From assembly GCA_023412435.1 (NCBI GenBank), contig JAEYNS010000222.1, positions 1-6,908 of the forward strand: a DNA stretch of 6,908 bases. The letters are read 5' to 3'. The notes below the pieces were generated by a model. It was not told the origin of the DNA and searched no databases. It saw only the letters and a list, made by a program, of their open reading frames with translations. This DNA is from Actinomycetes bacterium. Lineage in GTDB: Bacteria > Actinomycetota > Actinomycetes > Propionibacteriales > Propionibacteriaceae. This document shows, piece after piece, positions 6,676-6,908 of the stretch (the stretch's first letter is position 1; every line of letters starts with the position of its first letter). The position numbers and the translations under genes are program-made.

Positions 6676-6681
6676 ACCCTA
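6676..6681 (-). promoter_or_regulatory. ptrB: -10 box (TAGGGT) of a leaderless promoter for ptrB
   Basis: On the minus strand TAGGGT is followed by 7 nt (GCCTGCC) and then the ATG at 6668. This TANNNT-N7-start spacing is the leaderless signature and mirrors the one before the PAC2 gene. No good ribosome binding site is present (only a weak AGGGTG inside the box itself) and no clear -35 box. Confidence 0.5.
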
Positions 6682-6734
6682 TTGGGCTGGACCCGCGGGC
6701 ACGCCACGACCGACGGATCGCCTGGGGCAGAGAG

Positions 6735-6763
6735 TTGGTTGGAGACGTGTGACGTGGCAGAAT
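6735..6763 (+). promoter_or_regulatory. Candidate promoter for the right-edge gene
   Basis: TTGGTT (6735-6740), a 17-nt spacer, and CAGAAT (6758-6763) give a reasonable housekeeping-type promoter on the + strand, with a start expected near 6770. A perfect TTGACA follows at 6778-6783 but has no TANNNT partner at 16-19 nt. Both would drive the gene beginning at 6830 and lie back-to-back with the ptrB promoter. Confidence 0.35.
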
Positions 6764-6780
6764 GGCGCGGTGAGCCATTG

Positions 6781-6795
6781 ACAACTCCCGGTTGT
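6781..6795. promoter_or_regulatory. Inverted repeat ACAAC-N5-GTTGT, possible operator
   Basis: A perfect 5+5 inverted repeat with a 5-nt spacer, overlapping the TTGACA at 6778-6783 and lying 35 nt before the start of the right-edge gene. Size and position suit a repressor site, but a repeat this short can arise by chance. Confidence 0.25.
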
Positions 6796-6829
6796 TGTGC
6801 GCCCTGAATCGCTCGTCGAGAGGTTGCTT

Positions 6830-6908
6830 GTGTCCCCACGCCCCAGCGCTGCTGCAGGATCCACGCCCGAAGAGGACGCCCCCACCCCCCGCGGACGCCG
6901 CCGCAAGC
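6830..6908 (+). CDS. 5' end of an unidentified gene, cut by the window edge
   Basis: An open frame from GTG 6830 to the right edge (26 codons, no stop). GAGAGG (6818-6823) lies 6 nt before the GTG, a good ribosome binding site. The visible N-terminus is rich in Pro, Ala and Ser, then acidic (EED, 14-16), then strongly basic (RGRRRK, 21-26). A flexible head ending in a basic cluster often precedes a first membrane helix in actinobacterial envelope proteins, but this is an inference and the family cannot be recognised. An in-frame GTG at 6797 would add 11 residues but lacks a ribosome binding site; an in-frame TGA at 6779-6781 bars any start further upstream. The gene is divergent from ptrB across 161 nt. 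Confidence 0.5.
   Translation, partial: MSPRPSAAAGSTPEEDAPTPRGRRRK

Noticed and set aside
4839..6752. A 637-codon open frame on the + strand, antisense to ptrB
   Set aside because: It lies opposite a clearly recognised peptidase with full catalytic residues. Its product is a low-complexity mix of Val, Gly, Ala, Arg and Gln with no family features, as expected from the antisense frame of a GC-biased gene.
6669..6839. A 57-codon N-terminal extension of ptrB from an upstream start
   Set aside because: The extension shows no signal peptide or family similarity, crosses the promoter area of both divergent genes, and includes the TAGGGT box that fits a start at 6668.
1..6908. Search for tRNA/rRNA genes, CRISPR repeats, insertion sequences, toxin-antitoxin or phage/defence genes
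   Set aside because: No repeat arrays, transposase motifs, RNA-gene signatures or small paired ORFs were seen. The gaps are short and accounted for by promoters and hairpins.

Overview
The window is high-GC DNA with strong GC bias at third codon positions, GTG and TTG start codons, and several starts placed one promoter spacing behind a -10-like hexamer. Together with the gene content (MocR regulator, PAC2 protein of the actinobacterial type, SigB/Hrd-like sigma factor, oligopeptidase B) this points to an actinomycete. A Pseudonocardiales-like organism is plausible, but that is an inference from general style only.

Layout. Bases 22-1419 (+): a MocR/GntR-family regulator with a fused aminotransferase-like domain; its promoter lies at the left edge. 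Bases 1536-2435 (+): a PAC2-family protein, followed after 5 nt by a TesB-type acyl-CoA thioesterase (2441-3316, +). These two look like one operon. The thioesterase converges on a group 2 sigma-70 factor (3408-4361, -), with a strong GC-rich hairpin between them as a likely shared terminator. The sigma gene has a 180-nt upstream region holding a good ribosome binding site and a candidate stress-sigma (SigF/SigB-type) promoter. Upstream of it, on the same strand, is oligopeptidase B (4542-6668, -). A 161-nt divergent region then leads to the first 26 codons of a + strand gene that runs off the right edge.

How the genes relate. This is mostly chromosomal housekeeping and regulatory content: one PLP-sensing regulator, one RNA polymerase sigma factor that may itself be under alternative-sigma control, a peptidase that cuts after basic residues, a fatty acyl-CoA hydrolase, and a protein related to proteasome-assembly chaperones. 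No single pathway joins them. From memory, the PAC2 gene Rv2714 of Mycobacterium tuberculosis lies a few genes from sigB (Rv2710), so PAC2 near a group 2 sigma factor may be an old neighbourhood.

No mobile element, CRISPR array, tRNA, rRNA, phage gene or defence cassette is visible. The points most worth checking are a changed -35-contacting residue in sigma region 4.2, the possible stress-sigma promoter in front of that gene, the repeated leaderless-start architecture, and a small operator/micro-ORF arrangement ahead of the truncated right-edge gene.
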